From contig CAWAVW010000004.1 of the NCBI GenBank assembly GCA_963785585.1, forward strand, positions 2,418,001-2,482,000: DNA of 64,000 bases, given 5' to 3'. The notes under the pieces were generated by a model that was not told the origin of the DNA, searched no databases, and saw only the letters and a list, made by a program, of their open reading frames with translations. This document shows positions 55,385-62,254 of this stretch, one piece after another. This DNA is from Palsa-295 sp963785585 (GTDB taxonomy: Bacteria; Acidobacteriota; Terriglobia; Acidiferrales; UBA7541). Position 1 is the stretch's first letter. Each line of letters starts with the position of its first letter. The translations under genes and the position numbers were made by a program.

Positions 55385-56731
55385 TTATTGGCTGCCGCCT
55401 GCGTCCGCCACTCCGCCGCCGCCAAGATTCCACGGTGAAAGCAAAGCCGCCTGGCTTGCCGCCGAAGCGCCCGGAGGCGCCGCGGCCAAAATCGGATCCA
55501 CTCCGCCGAGCAATGTGATCGCCGTCACCGAGCTGTCGTCAGCGCCTGACGTGGCCACGACCATCACGGCGTCGCCCTTTGCGTAGTCCGTAAGCGCCGA
55601 TTGCGGCAGGCGGTTGACGATCGACTGAAAATCTCCGCCGCGTCCGCCGGCAGCGCCACCGGGTCCGCGTTGCCCGCCCCCGTAATTTCCGCCAGGGCCA
55701 TTCCCCGAATTCGCCGCACCGCTTCCGCCAGATGCTCCGCTCGGCGCACCGCTCGGCGCGCTGCCTGCGGGCGCTCCCGGCGAACCCGCTGTCGCCGCTG
55801 CGCCGGTTGCGCTCGGGCCCGCCGCGCCGGCTTTCAATCGAAACGCAATCATTTGCGCCATTTGCGGGTCGAGCTTTTTCAGTTGGGTCTGGTCCGTCAC
55901 TTTCACGGCGAGCGGCTTTTTGGTCGCCAAATCCGTCAGCGTGATTGTGTTCGTAGCCGGATCGACGGCGGCCACGAGGCCCGCGATATTGCGGAACGAG
56001 CCGGTGATAATCTCATCGGCATCGAACGTCGCGCCATCGGCGCTTTTCGTTCCGCGCGCGCGCAATTGATCGCCCGGCTTCACGGCGTCAAACGTGGAGG
56101 GCTTGGCGTCGTCAAACTTCACCGAGCCCGGCGCATAACGCCGCAAAATCGTCGCCTTCGTGGTTTGCACCGTCACTTTCTTCGGGCCCGCCGCGGTTAC
56201 GGTTGAAATCGTGATCGTTCCCGCCGCCGGATCGACCGCGCTGATCATCCCGCCGGTGCCGCGCGTTTGCCAATCCGCCAGTTCGCGCGCTTGCTTCGCT
56301 TTCACATCTTCGGCTTTCATCGCCACGACGATCGACGCGGGAAAGACTTTCGCGTCCGCCGCCACTCGGCCGCGTACAAGCACGCGATCGCCCGGCTTCA
56401 GATCGGTCAATGACATGGCGACCGCCGACTTCAAGTCCTTGGAACCCGGCGCGACGCGCAGCACTTTGGTTGTGTCCTGCACCGTGACGGTAACGTCGCC
56501 GCCGCCATCGGGCGTCAACGTAATAGTGTTCCCGTCGATGGCCTTCACAGTTCCCACTTTTTGCGAGACGGGCACTTGTGGCGCACTCGACGCGTCCGCA
56601 CTCTGCGCAAATGCGGCGATGGGCGTGATCGCCATCGCGACGGCTGCCATCGTTACCATCAACGCCAAAATTGCCGCGACGGATGCCCGCGCACCGATTC
56701 TTCGGCCGATCTTACAATTCGACGTACGCAT
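55385..56731 (-). CDS. Secreted DUF5666-repeat protein with Gly-rich segment
   Basis: This 448-aa protein has a signal peptide (about 15-42, ending AAFAQ). Three or so DUF5666/OB-like repeats follow, each reading like GTVKAIDGNTITLTPDGG...V.V..TTKV..V.PGS...A..S.LKPGDRVLVRG. A low-complexity Ala/Gly/Ser/Pro stretch (about 300-365, GGNYGGGQRGPGGAAGGRGGD) precedes a last repeat. The family is of unknown function and extracytoplasmic. It is the first gene of a pair with the TonB receptor, so an accessory role at the outer membrane is a reasonable but untested inference. Confidence 0.8.
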   Translation of the reverse strand: MRTSNCKIGRRIGARASVAAILALMVTMAAVAMAITPIAAFAQSADASSAPQVPVSQKVGTVKAIDGNTITLTPDGGGDVTVTVQDTTKVLRVAPGSKDLKSAVAMSLTDLKPGDRVLVRGRVAADAKVFPASIVVAMKAEDVKAKQARELADWQTRGTGGMISAVDPAAGTITISTVTAAGPKKVTVQTTKATILRRYAPGSVKFDDAKPSTFDAVKPGDQLRARGTKSADGATFDADEIITGSFRNIAGLVAAVDPATNTITLTDLATKKPLAVKVTDQTQLKKLDPQMAQMIAFRLKAGAAGPSATGAAATAGSPGAPAGSAPSGAPSGASGGSGAANSGNGPGGNYGGGQRGPGGAAGGRGGDFQSIVNRLPQSALTDYAKGDAVMVVATSGADDSSVTAITLLGGVDPILAAAPPGASAASQAALLSPWNLGGGGVADAGGSQ

Positions 56732-56961
56732 CGCCCGGACTCCTCATCAAAATTCCAAATGGAATGTATACCGAAGGTTGCGCCCGAAAGTTACGGGGAA
56801 ACCGCAGACATGACGTTCAACCCATTATGCCGTCAAACCTTAGACGCATGGACACACCATTCGCGTTTCGGAAATCTTTCAGGCATTTCCCATGTACGAA
56901 ATTCGCGCGATTGCGTTTGTACGAGAGCGATTTCCGACGGCGAGGCGCGGGACAGTTCCCG

Positions 56962-56989
56962 TTGCGGCTCGTCGCAATTGGTGTAAAAT
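56962..56989 (+). promoter_or_regulatory. Promoter candidate of tRNA-His
   Basis: TTGCGG and TAAAAT are separated by 16 bp, and the -10 element ends 24 bases before the mature tRNA 5' end. The -35 match is weak and the -10 match is good. Confidence 0.5.
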
Positions 56990-57012
56990 GAAGTTCCTGC
57001 AAGTTGTCCTGT

Positions 57013-57089
57013 GGTGAGCGTAGCTCAGCTGGTAGAGCATCGGTCTGTGGCACCGAGGGTCGCGGGTTCAAACCCCGTCGCTCACCCCA
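57013..57089 (+). tRNA. tRNA-His (GTG anticodon)
   Basis: A full cloverleaf can be drawn. The acceptor arms are GTGAGCG and CGCTCAC, the D arm GCTC...GAGC, and the anticodon arm TCGGT-CTGTGGC-ACCGA with anticodon GTG. The T arm contains GGTTCAAACC. The extra G at 57013 pairs with the C73 discriminator, the identity feature of tRNA-His, and CCA is encoded. Its 3' half is repeated at 59962. Confidence 0.95.
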
Positions 57090-57156
57090 ATTTTCTCAAT
57101 TCCATAGCGGTTAAGGCTGAACAACCACGAAAATGACAAATGAAAAAAGCCATTGG
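57045..57156 (+). repeat. 112-bp direct repeat, left copy (tRNA-His 3' half plus leader and gene start)
   Basis: This segment runs from the tRNA anticodon loop through the spacer to the first codons of a coding sequence, and matches 59962-60074 with only a handful of mismatches. At 57133 it contains ATG ACA AAT GAA AAA, as in the gene at 60050. One A is missing from the A-run, so the frame shifts and the copy is a dead gene start. The arrangement is that of an insertion or duplication at a tRNA 3' end. Confidence 0.85.
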
Positions 57157-57277
57157 GCGGGTGGGCCACCATATGGTATCCGTATCCGGTCAAGGGCTGC
57201 GGTGTGCCGAAGCATGGCGAAGCGCGATGATGCCGCTGCGGCAGATGGCGTTGAGGTTGATTTGGGTTGGCAGTGGA

Positions 57278-57339
57278 ATTTTCGGGTGCCGCACCCGAAA
57301 CATCCAAAGCTGTGAGGCGGGAGGGTGGGCCACCCGCCG
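57278..57339 (-). repeat. Interspersed repeat, copy A (minus orientation)
   Basis: Read on the minus strand it begins GGCGGGTGGCCCACCCT and continues to TTTCGGGTGCGGCACCCG. It aligns with copy C (58575-58633) and more loosely with copies B and D. All four lie between the duplicated tRNA-His segments. Confidence 0.65.
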
Positions 57340-57435
57340 AGCAAGATTGTTTTACGGGATTATCGCGACCGGTACGATAGCAGCGGGCTCAACGATCGCG
57401 AAGTGTTACCAGCAAAACTTTGGGCCGCCATCACA

Positions 57436-58059
57436 ATGAAAAATTCGCCGATTTTGGCCAAATGGACATCCGTGATCGGTCTGAGTTTAGTTGGATTTTA
57501 TTGGTTCTACGTCCGATCTACGGCCGGCGACCGGATAACAGGTCCGGGAATGTTCCTGACAATCCTAGTAATATGCGGAATTTTGTCAGGGCAGGCGAAG
57601 CTTACGATCCAGACCGTGATTTGGACGCTCGTGCCGGGGCTTCTAACCGTGGTTTTTGCGAGCAACGTTGAGTCGATTGCGCAAAGTTCGCTAAGAAATC
57701 CCACGACCGCAAATAACGCCCACTACGCGTCCGCTGGTGGGTTTTTTCTCGCATTCTTTCTCTTTTGGATCGCTGGGTTTCCGGATTCTCAGAATCTAGA
57801 GATCCCGGTTAGAATTCGCAAGCTCTGTCAAGCAATCGTATTTATATTTGGTGCTGTAGTCGGCTGTCTTGGTGCGTTCTATGCGTCGCGGATGTTGGGA
57901 AATTCGAACATCGCGGCTTCGGACCAGTTGGGTCATCTACTGACTTGCTTCAAGTACGGGACACTAGCGTTATTCGCGCTATTTATCCTCCGATTTGCCC
58001 TTCCGAAACTAATCTATGTGATGAAAAATCAAGGAACGTTATCGTTAAACTCAAAGTAA
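57436..58059 (+). CDS. Hypothetical polytopic membrane protein
   Basis: This 207-aa protein has about five or six hydrophobic segments (roughly 9-26, 35-50, 56-74, 96-113, 130-150 and 172-192) and short charged ends. I do not recognise a family. Its base composition is clearly more AT-rich than the chromosomal genes to the left, and it lies inside the segment bounded by the tRNA-His duplication, so it is probably acquired. ATG 57436 begins just before the first hydrophobic segment; no good ribosome-binding site is visible, and an upstream in-frame start at 57325 falls in repeat DNA. Confidence 0.6.
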   Translation: MKNSPILAKWTSVIGLSLVGFYWFYVRSTAGDRITGPGMFLTILVICGILSGQAKLTIQTVIWTLVPGLLTVVFASNVESIAQSSLRNPTTANNAHYASAGGFFLAFFLFWIAGFPDSQNLEIPVRIRKLCQAIVFIFGAVVGCLGAFYASRMLGNSNIAASDQLGHLLTCFKYGTLALFALFILRFALPKLIYVMKNQGTLSLNSK

Positions 58060-58235
58060 CAAGCCTAACCACTCGGAAAACTACCTCTCCAGAAAATCTC
58101 GATCAAGTTATGCAAGTGGTTGCTAACCGAAGGGCTCGTTTCCGTCCATCTTCGGTCCTATTCAAGAACGAGATAAATGACGCGCTGCCCTGCAAACTAC
58201 ACGAGAAGCGGCGCTTAGAGTTTTGTACGATCCAC

Positions 58236-58279
58236 CTTCTAAGAAGCGGGTCGGGGGTTCGATCCCCTCCGGGCGTTCC
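58236..58279 (+). pseudogene. tRNA 3'-half fragment (Arg TCT-like)
   Basis: The fragment starts at an anticodon loop CTTCTAA, has a T arm (GGGGG-TTCGATC-CCCTC) and an acceptor-like 3' strand CGGGCGT. No D arm, 5' acceptor strand or pairing anticodon stem lies upstream, and no CCA follows. It looks like an attachment-site remnant, not a working tRNA. Confidence 0.6.
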
Positions 58280-58334
58280 GCTTCTTCAAACCTTCATTTT
58301 GGTTTTTCGTCCGGAAGCCCTATCATCCTGGCTT

Positions 58335-58419
58335 GGCGGGTGGCGAGGGCGCACCCTTCCGAGATGCCGCCGCTGAATTTTGGGGTGCCGCATCCTTTGC
58401 GGCTTTCGAAAAGGGTGCG
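58335..58419 (+). repeat. Interspersed repeat, copy B, with 9-bp terminal inverted repeats
   Basis: A GGCGGGTGGC leader is followed by a 70-bp unit (58350-58419) bounded by CGCACCCTT and AAGGGTGCG. Its interior (GAGATGCCGCCG, GGTGCCGCATCCTTTGCGG) is almost identical to copy D at 59308-59377. Confidence 0.75.
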
Positions 58420-58574
58420 AGTTTCGAATTGAGAGCTACCCGAAATCGTTGGAGCAAGCACCGCCTAGAGGCTGTGGGTGATGAGTATGGACGTGGCGGT
58501 ACCCATATCGCCGTTCGAGTTTGTTCGAGGGAGTGATGATGTTCACGTTACGCACCCTTTGTCCGCCGGGGCGG

Positions 58575-58633
58575 ACAAAGAATGCGGCACCCGAAACATC
58601 CAAAACGGTGAGGCGAAAGGGTGGGCCACCCGC
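58575..58633 (-). repeat. Interspersed repeat, copy C (minus orientation)
   Basis: On the minus strand it reads GGCGGGTGGCCCACCCTTT and continues to CGGGTGCCGCATTCTTTG. It is the same family as copies A, B and D. Its outer edge abuts a GTCCGCC/GGCGGAC palindrome. Confidence 0.65.
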
Positions 58634-58702
58634 CCACTTTCAACTCCCTCCGGCTGGAACTAGCGCAGATCCGGCAATGGTAGCGGCGTGCGGAGGCTCG
58701 TG

Positions 58703-59275
58703 ATGAGACAAACGTCGGTTACAATTCTCGCTTTCATCGTCCTTCAATTGCAGGGTCCCGGTCCTGGACACTCAAGCCAAGCTCAGAGCGGCAAGCTATT
58801 CGTACTAATGGATTCAGAGAACGGGAAATCCTGTGTATACGCCGACGAATCGATATGGAAGTCGGATATCCAAAAGACTGGCGCCTCGAGGGTGGCAGTT
58901 TCTGAATCGATAAACGGGAATGTGCATTCGATCGACATCACCCAAGGGGATGAAGCTGGAGATTGGATGGTTTTCGATCACTACAGTTTCGCCAAAGATG
59001 GCACAGTCAACGCGCTGACAAGGAAGATCAACATTATTCCTGGCGATCGTTCAGTCGATGAAGTCTATAAAGTTCAGGACGGTAAGCTAATCAAGACTGA
59101 TTCAACCGTGAGGTCTTTGACTGGTGATGGAAACCCGACAACCGATGATACGTGGCTACCAGTCGTCCCAATGTTCAATCGATTGACGAATTTTCCGTTC
59201 GCATCGTTGCTCCGCTCGACACCGTCACAAGTCACAGCTGCGGGGCGAATCTGTACGTCGAACTCCGACCACTGA
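58703..59275 (+). CDS. Hypothetical secreted protein
   Basis: This 190-aa protein has a probable signal peptide (SVTILAFIVLQLQGPGPG) and a mature part rich in beta-forming and polar residues (GKLFVLMDSENGKSCVYADESIWKSD). I recognise no family. ATG 58703 has a GGAGG ribosome-binding site six bases upstream. It lies inside the tRNA-His-bounded segment, with lower GC than flanking chromosomal genes, and is probably acquired DNA. It has no obvious functional partner. Confidence 0.6.
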   Translation: MRQTSVTILAFIVLQLQGPGPGHSSQAQSGKLFVLMDSENGKSCVYADESIWKSDIQKTGASRVAVSESINGNVHSIDITQGDEAGDWMVFDHYSFAKDGTVNALTRKINIIPGDRSVDEVYKVQDGKLIKTDSTVRSLTGDGNPTTDDTWLPVVPMFNRLTNFPFASLLRSTPSQVTAAGRICTSNSDH

Positions 59276-59298
59276 CATTTGGCTCGTGCAGCCAGCTC

Positions 59299-59377
59299 GG
59301 CGGGTGGCGCACCCTTCCGAGATGCCGCCGTTGAATTTTCGGGTGCCGCATCCTTTGCGGAATTCGCAAAGGGTGCG
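59299..59377 (+). repeat. Interspersed repeat, copy D, with 9-bp terminal inverted repeats
   Basis: The 70-bp core 59308-59377 is bounded by CGCACCCTT and AAGGGTGCG and preceded by GGCGGGTGG. It is the same length as copy B and differs from it at few positions, giving a MITE- or REP-like appearance. Confidence 0.75.
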
Positions 59378-59755
59378 TAGCGCATACTCCATCGCGATGT
59401 GGAACTAGTTGAAACGCTGATCTCGGCCCGGACGACCCGCCCCTTGCTCCGCGCACAATTTCAGACGACGCTCCTGCCTCATGACTCGTTCCTCTTTCCG
59501 TTCCTCGCATTGCCATTCGCAAGTCAACTCCTTCGATACGTCGGCTCCGGATCTCCCGGATGCCTTCGATACAACTCTTCCTTGCCCTTCGGCGCTCCAG
59601 GACCGAACAGGTCGTCTGGCGGTCGTGCGGGCGCCATGGGCGCGCAGAACTGCCGTCGATGCTGCCCTGCGCCGTAAACGGTTGGCGCGGCGTCGGGGCT
59701 TCCCGAGACTCCGCGTTGGCCGAGCGATCGCGTCCTGCGCTCGGTTCCGAGTTCG

Positions 59756-59923
59756 ATGCATAAATTCCTGCTGGAACGTTTGATGGACGACACAGGCCGT
59801 GCACTCGCTGTGCGCGTCAACGAGCGAACGGGCGCCGGTCTCGAGATTACTGCACAGAGCACTGCACAATCGCACCCGAACCAGCCCAAATCCACCAACG
59901 GACGCCAAACAATTCAGGCGTAA
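59756..59923 (+). CDS. Short candidate ORF, 55 aa
   Basis: It encodes 55 residues beginning MHKFLLERLMDDTGRALAV, with a composition more like a real protein than the overlapping frames. No ribosome-binding site is evident, no family is recognised, and it could be the 3' end of a decayed gene, since it stops just before the duplicated tRNA segment. Confidence 0.25.
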   Translation: MHKFLLERLMDDTGRALAVRVNERTGAGLEITAQSTAQSHPNQPKSTNGRQTIQA

Positions 59924-59961
59924 ACTATTGACAGCAACGAGGACGGCGGCTGAAGAGCCGC

Positions 59962-60074
59962 CTGTGGCACCGAGGGTCGCGGGTTCAAACCCCGTCGCTC
60001 ACCCCATTTTCCTCAATCCCATAGCGGTGAAGGCTGAACAACAACGAAAATGACAAATGAAAAAAAGCCATTGG
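59962..60074 (+). repeat. 113-bp direct repeat, right copy (truncated tRNA-His 3' half)
   Basis: It starts at CTGTGGCACC in the anticodon loop, carries the complete T arm, 3' acceptor strand and CCA, and runs through the spacer into the first eight codons of the gene at 60050. The tRNA 5' half is absent. It matches 57045-57156. Confidence 0.85.
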
Positions 60075-60424
60075 CTGTAGGCGACAAGGTGTATGTGAAA
60101 AAGTGGGGCGCGACCGGCGAGATCGTAAGCCCGCGTCCGGGCGAGCGGCTGGAGCCGGGCCGCTACTGTGTGGCCGTCCGGGCGTGCTTTTCAGCGGACG
60201 AGGTGGAGTTCGACGCGACCGAAGCGGAAATTGAGAAGCGCCAACAGCGAATCATTCGAAAAACCGCCGTGGTGCGCGGAATCCATCAAACCGTGCAGAA
60301 CATCCTTGCGAGCAAACAGAACGCAGACCCTCAGCTGATCATGAAGTACGTTGAGGCGCTGGACGATCTGCGGAACGAATTGGGCGAAGCGCCGCTTTTT
60401 GACGCCGACGCCCGAACCGCGTAA
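60050..60424 (+). CDS. Small conserved-looking hypothetical protein
   Basis: This 124-aa protein has an N-terminal part (10-55; LAVGDKVYVKKWGATGEIVSPRPGERLEPGRYCVAV) that resembles a small SH3-like or KOW-like beta-barrel. The C-terminal half is helical and charged. I cannot name the family. ATG 60050 lies within the duplicated segment, and a frameshifted copy of this start sits behind the intact tRNA-His. That implies the ancestral order was tRNA-His followed directly by this gene. Confidence 0.65.
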   Translation: MTNEKKPLAVGDKVYVKKWGATGEIVSPRPGERLEPGRYCVAVRACFSADEVEFDATEAEIEKRQQRIIRKTAVVRGIHQTVQNILASKQNADPQLIMKYVEALDDLRNELGEAPLFDADARTA

Positions 60425-60486
60425 TCCGCGAAGCACGCCTGAATTTGCCATCGGATTGTGCGGGTGTGATTCGGTTATTCGGGGAG

Positions 60487-60516
60487 TTCTAATCGCAAAT
60501 TTAGTTGCGATTAGAA
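60487..60516. repeat. Perfect 12-bp inverted repeat
   Basis: TTCTAATCGCAA and TTGCGATTAGAA are separated by six bases. The half-site core TTCTAATCG/CGATTAGAA recurs in both orientations, wholly or as a partial match, near 60551, 60718, 60764, 60783 and 61029. Confidence 0.75.
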
Positions 60517-60651
60517 AATGTTTTGGCGTTTGTTTTCTGTGGTTTACGTTCGATTCTAATATTGGGAAACGGATTTCTGCGGTGTTTACGGATGCGGTTT
60601 TGCGGACGGTACGGATGCGGGTTGCGGATGAATCGCGGAAAGATTGAAACA

Positions 60652-60712
60652 CAGAGGGCACAGAGGAAGGGCGGAGAGAGGTCACGGAGAGTGCGGAGAG
60701 GAATGCGAATTT
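60652..60712 (+). repeat. CACAGAGG-type tandem-like tract
   Basis: A purine-rich tract reads ACAGAGGGCACAGAGG and then degenerates into GGAGAGAGG, CACGGAGAG and GCGGAGAGG units. It resembles a dispersed repeat that I have seen in many environmental bacterial genomes. Confidence 0.5.
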
Positions 60713-60783
60713 GTGTCGATTAGAAATGAGGTCGGGTGAGTGTTTTGTGTGAGTTACGACGAATTCTAATCGCGGAGTATGCC

Positions 60784-60829
60784 GATTAGAAATTGGGAGA
60801 GGGGCGGAGAGTCGGGCGGGTGTACGCGG
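60784..60829 (+). repeat. 46-bp direct repeat, left copy
   Basis: It begins GATTAGAAATTGGGAGAGGG and ends GGTGTACGCGG. It is identical over all 46 bases to 61030-61075, with a period of 246 bp. Confidence 0.9.
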
Positions 60830-60841
60830 GCAAGAAAGGCT

Positions 60842-61014
60842 GGCGGGCGTGAAGCCCGCCGTTACGAAGGCAATCCTAGGCGAAGGCGCGTCCCGCCTTG
60901 GCGGGACGCCACAGGCACGATTCTCCAAGCGGAATTCCGCTTGGAGGGGCCGCAAGCCCGTGCCACGAAATGCGAAACCGCCCGCCGGCGCGGGCCACAG
61001 ACAGATTGTCTGTG
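60842..61014. repeat. Cluster of four perfect hairpins/palindromes
   Basis: The four are GGCGGGC/GCCCGCC (60842-60860), GCGTCCCGCC/GGCGGGACGC (60888-60909, 2-base loop), a 24-bp perfect palindrome with half CTCCAAGCGGAA (60923-60946), and CACAGACA/TGTCTGTG (60996-61014, 3-base loop). The cluster is bracketed by the 46-bp direct repeats and looks REP/BIME-like. Confidence 0.8.
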
Positions 61015-61029
61015 CCACAAAAGTGTGAC

Positions 61030-61075
61030 GATTAGAAATTGGGAGAGGGGCGGAGAGTCGGGCGGGTGTACGCGG
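61030..61075 (+). repeat. 46-bp direct repeat, right copy
   Basis: Identical to 60784-60829. Together they bracket the hairpin cluster. Confidence 0.9.
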
Positions 61076-61342
61076 ATTCGAGTAGGGTGGGGCGGGACGG
61101 GGTTGGGCGCCGGATGATTGAGGCGATCTCAGTCTTCCGGCGTCGCGCATAGCTGTCCTGTCCCTCTTTTAGGGGTACTCATGTCGATGATAACATAAGT
61201 ATAACTAGATGGCAAGGGATTTTTGGGGGATGCAGCGAATTGATTCGGAGGAATTTACGGCTTGGATCTCCGATTTCTAGGCTGATATGGCGCCGCCGAA
61301 AGAGCGAATTCAGGGCAGCAATGTCCCAATGGGCGATTGGAT

Positions 61343-62254
61343 CTAAGAGTTACCGGACAGGAAGAACTTTGGATACGCAATTCTAAGCCGATACGTATCG
61401 TCACGATCGATAATCCCAAAGGCCACTTCGCCGCCCAGAATGGCGCGCGCCTTGGCTAGCTGCTCCATCAGAGTAGTTACGCTCTCGGCGATTTCTCCTT
61501 CATACTGCACAAAAAAAGTATCCGCTGGAGAACTTAACAATCGCTGTATTTGATCTCCGTTCTTTCCCATTTTGGCTGGAACTAGCACACCCGTCTTGGC
61601 GGGACCTTTCAAGGCAAACGCGGCACGTCTGCGACGCCCCGATATCTTTAATTTCGCAGTAAAGATGTCGTTCGTCTCGCCGCCCCAGTCTTTCGGAAGT
61701 TTCAACTCTTGGAGCAACCGCAATATGCCACGCTTTACTGCTCGTTCCGAAAGTCTCTTCGGGGCCAACGCATTGGGCAAGTTCTTTACTTTTTTGACCT
61801 TCCAGAACTGGTTAACATCATCAATCGTGACGAACTTCACTTTAACGGTGAACGGAACCCGTATCTTGACAACTGAGCTGCGTGCTCCGTTAGGATTGCT
61901 TTTAGTCGGGTACGATTCGAGGCTCTTTCTGTTTCGTGCCAAGCTCAAAATCTTCTGTTTGTTCGACGCAACGAATTCGATTTTGTTATATACCGTCTGA
62001 ACGCGCCCGTCGATTCGTTCTCGAGATTGCTCAAACAGTTTCTCTCGGACGAGCGACTTGCCAATCATCGTTACCCGCTTTGTCGAGAACGGTGGTGTGG
62101 CGTCAGAAACTTCTAATACCGTTTTCCCTCGCTTCTTTCCGCGGTATACCGCTTCGAAAATCTTCTGACGAGCGGGGGCATTGCGTAGGATTTCCGCAAA
62201 ATTCGCAATCTGGTCCTTTCGATTAGAAGCCGTGTCCGAGACCTGCTGGATCAT
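61343..62254 (-). CDS. Hypothetical protein: winged-helix-like N-domain and possible nuclease-like C-domain
   Basis: This 303-aa protein is the last gene of a five-gene operon. Residues about 25-105 (RQKIFEAVYRGKKRGKTV, FSTKRVTMIGKSLV, VYNKIEFVASNKQKIL) look like a winged helix with a KRV recognition helix. Residues about 165-300 contain LPKDWGGETNDIF (E193, D196), AAFALKG (K216), KNGDQIQRLL (231-240) and FFVQYEGEI. The E...D...K spacing could be a variant PD-(D/E)xK restriction-nuclease core, although the position before the Lys is Leu-Ala, not Glu. The ATG overlaps the upstream stop by four bases. No family is named with confidence. Confidence 0.65.
   Translation of the reverse strand: MIQQVSDTASNRKDQIANFAEILRNAPARQKIFEAVYRGKKRGKTVLEVSDATPPFSTKRVTMIGKSLVREKLFEQSRERIDGRVQTVYNKIEFVASNKQKILSLARNRKSLESYPTKSNPNGARSSVVKIRVPFTVKVKFVTIDDVNQFWKVKKVKNLPNALAPKRLSERAVKRGILRLLQELKLPKDWGGETNDIFTAKLKISGRRRRAAFALKGPAKTGVLVPAKMGKNGDQIQRLLSSPADTFFVQYEGEIAESVTTLMEQLAKARAILGGEVAFGIIDRDDTYRLRIAYPKFFLSGNS

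Larger units (their letters stand above)
58060..58702. other. Gene-free stretch with tRNA fragment and repeats
   Basis: No convincing coding sequence is present. The stretch holds a tRNA 3' fragment (58236-58279) and repeat copies B and C. The short open frames that cross the repeats are chance. Confidence 0.6.
59276..60049. other. Gene-poor stretch with repeat D, a short ORF and the right tRNA-His repeat
   Basis: It contains repeat copy D, a 55-codon candidate ORF (59756-59923) and the right-hand direct repeat (59962-60074). A minus-strand open frame across 59405-59908 is Arg/Ala-rich and not credible. Confidence 0.55.
60425..61342. other. 0.9-kb gene-free repeat mosaic
   Basis: No credible coding sequence. 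It is filled with inverted repeats, a recurring CGATTAGAA/TTCTAATCG motif, a CACAGAGG-type tract, two 46-bp direct repeats and several hairpins, all listed separately. Confidence 0.75.

Noticed and set aside
59405..59908. 167-codon minus-strand open frame in the accessory region
   Set aside because: Arg/Ala/Ser-rich without domain or ribosome-binding site; probably chance in GC-rich DNA.
59962..60006. Second tRNA-His gene
   Set aside because: Only the 3' half from the anticodon loop onward is present; no D arm or 5' acceptor strand.
60784..61075. CRISPR-like array
   Set aside because: Only two copies of the 46-bp repeat, 200-bp interior with hairpins, and no cas genes in the window.
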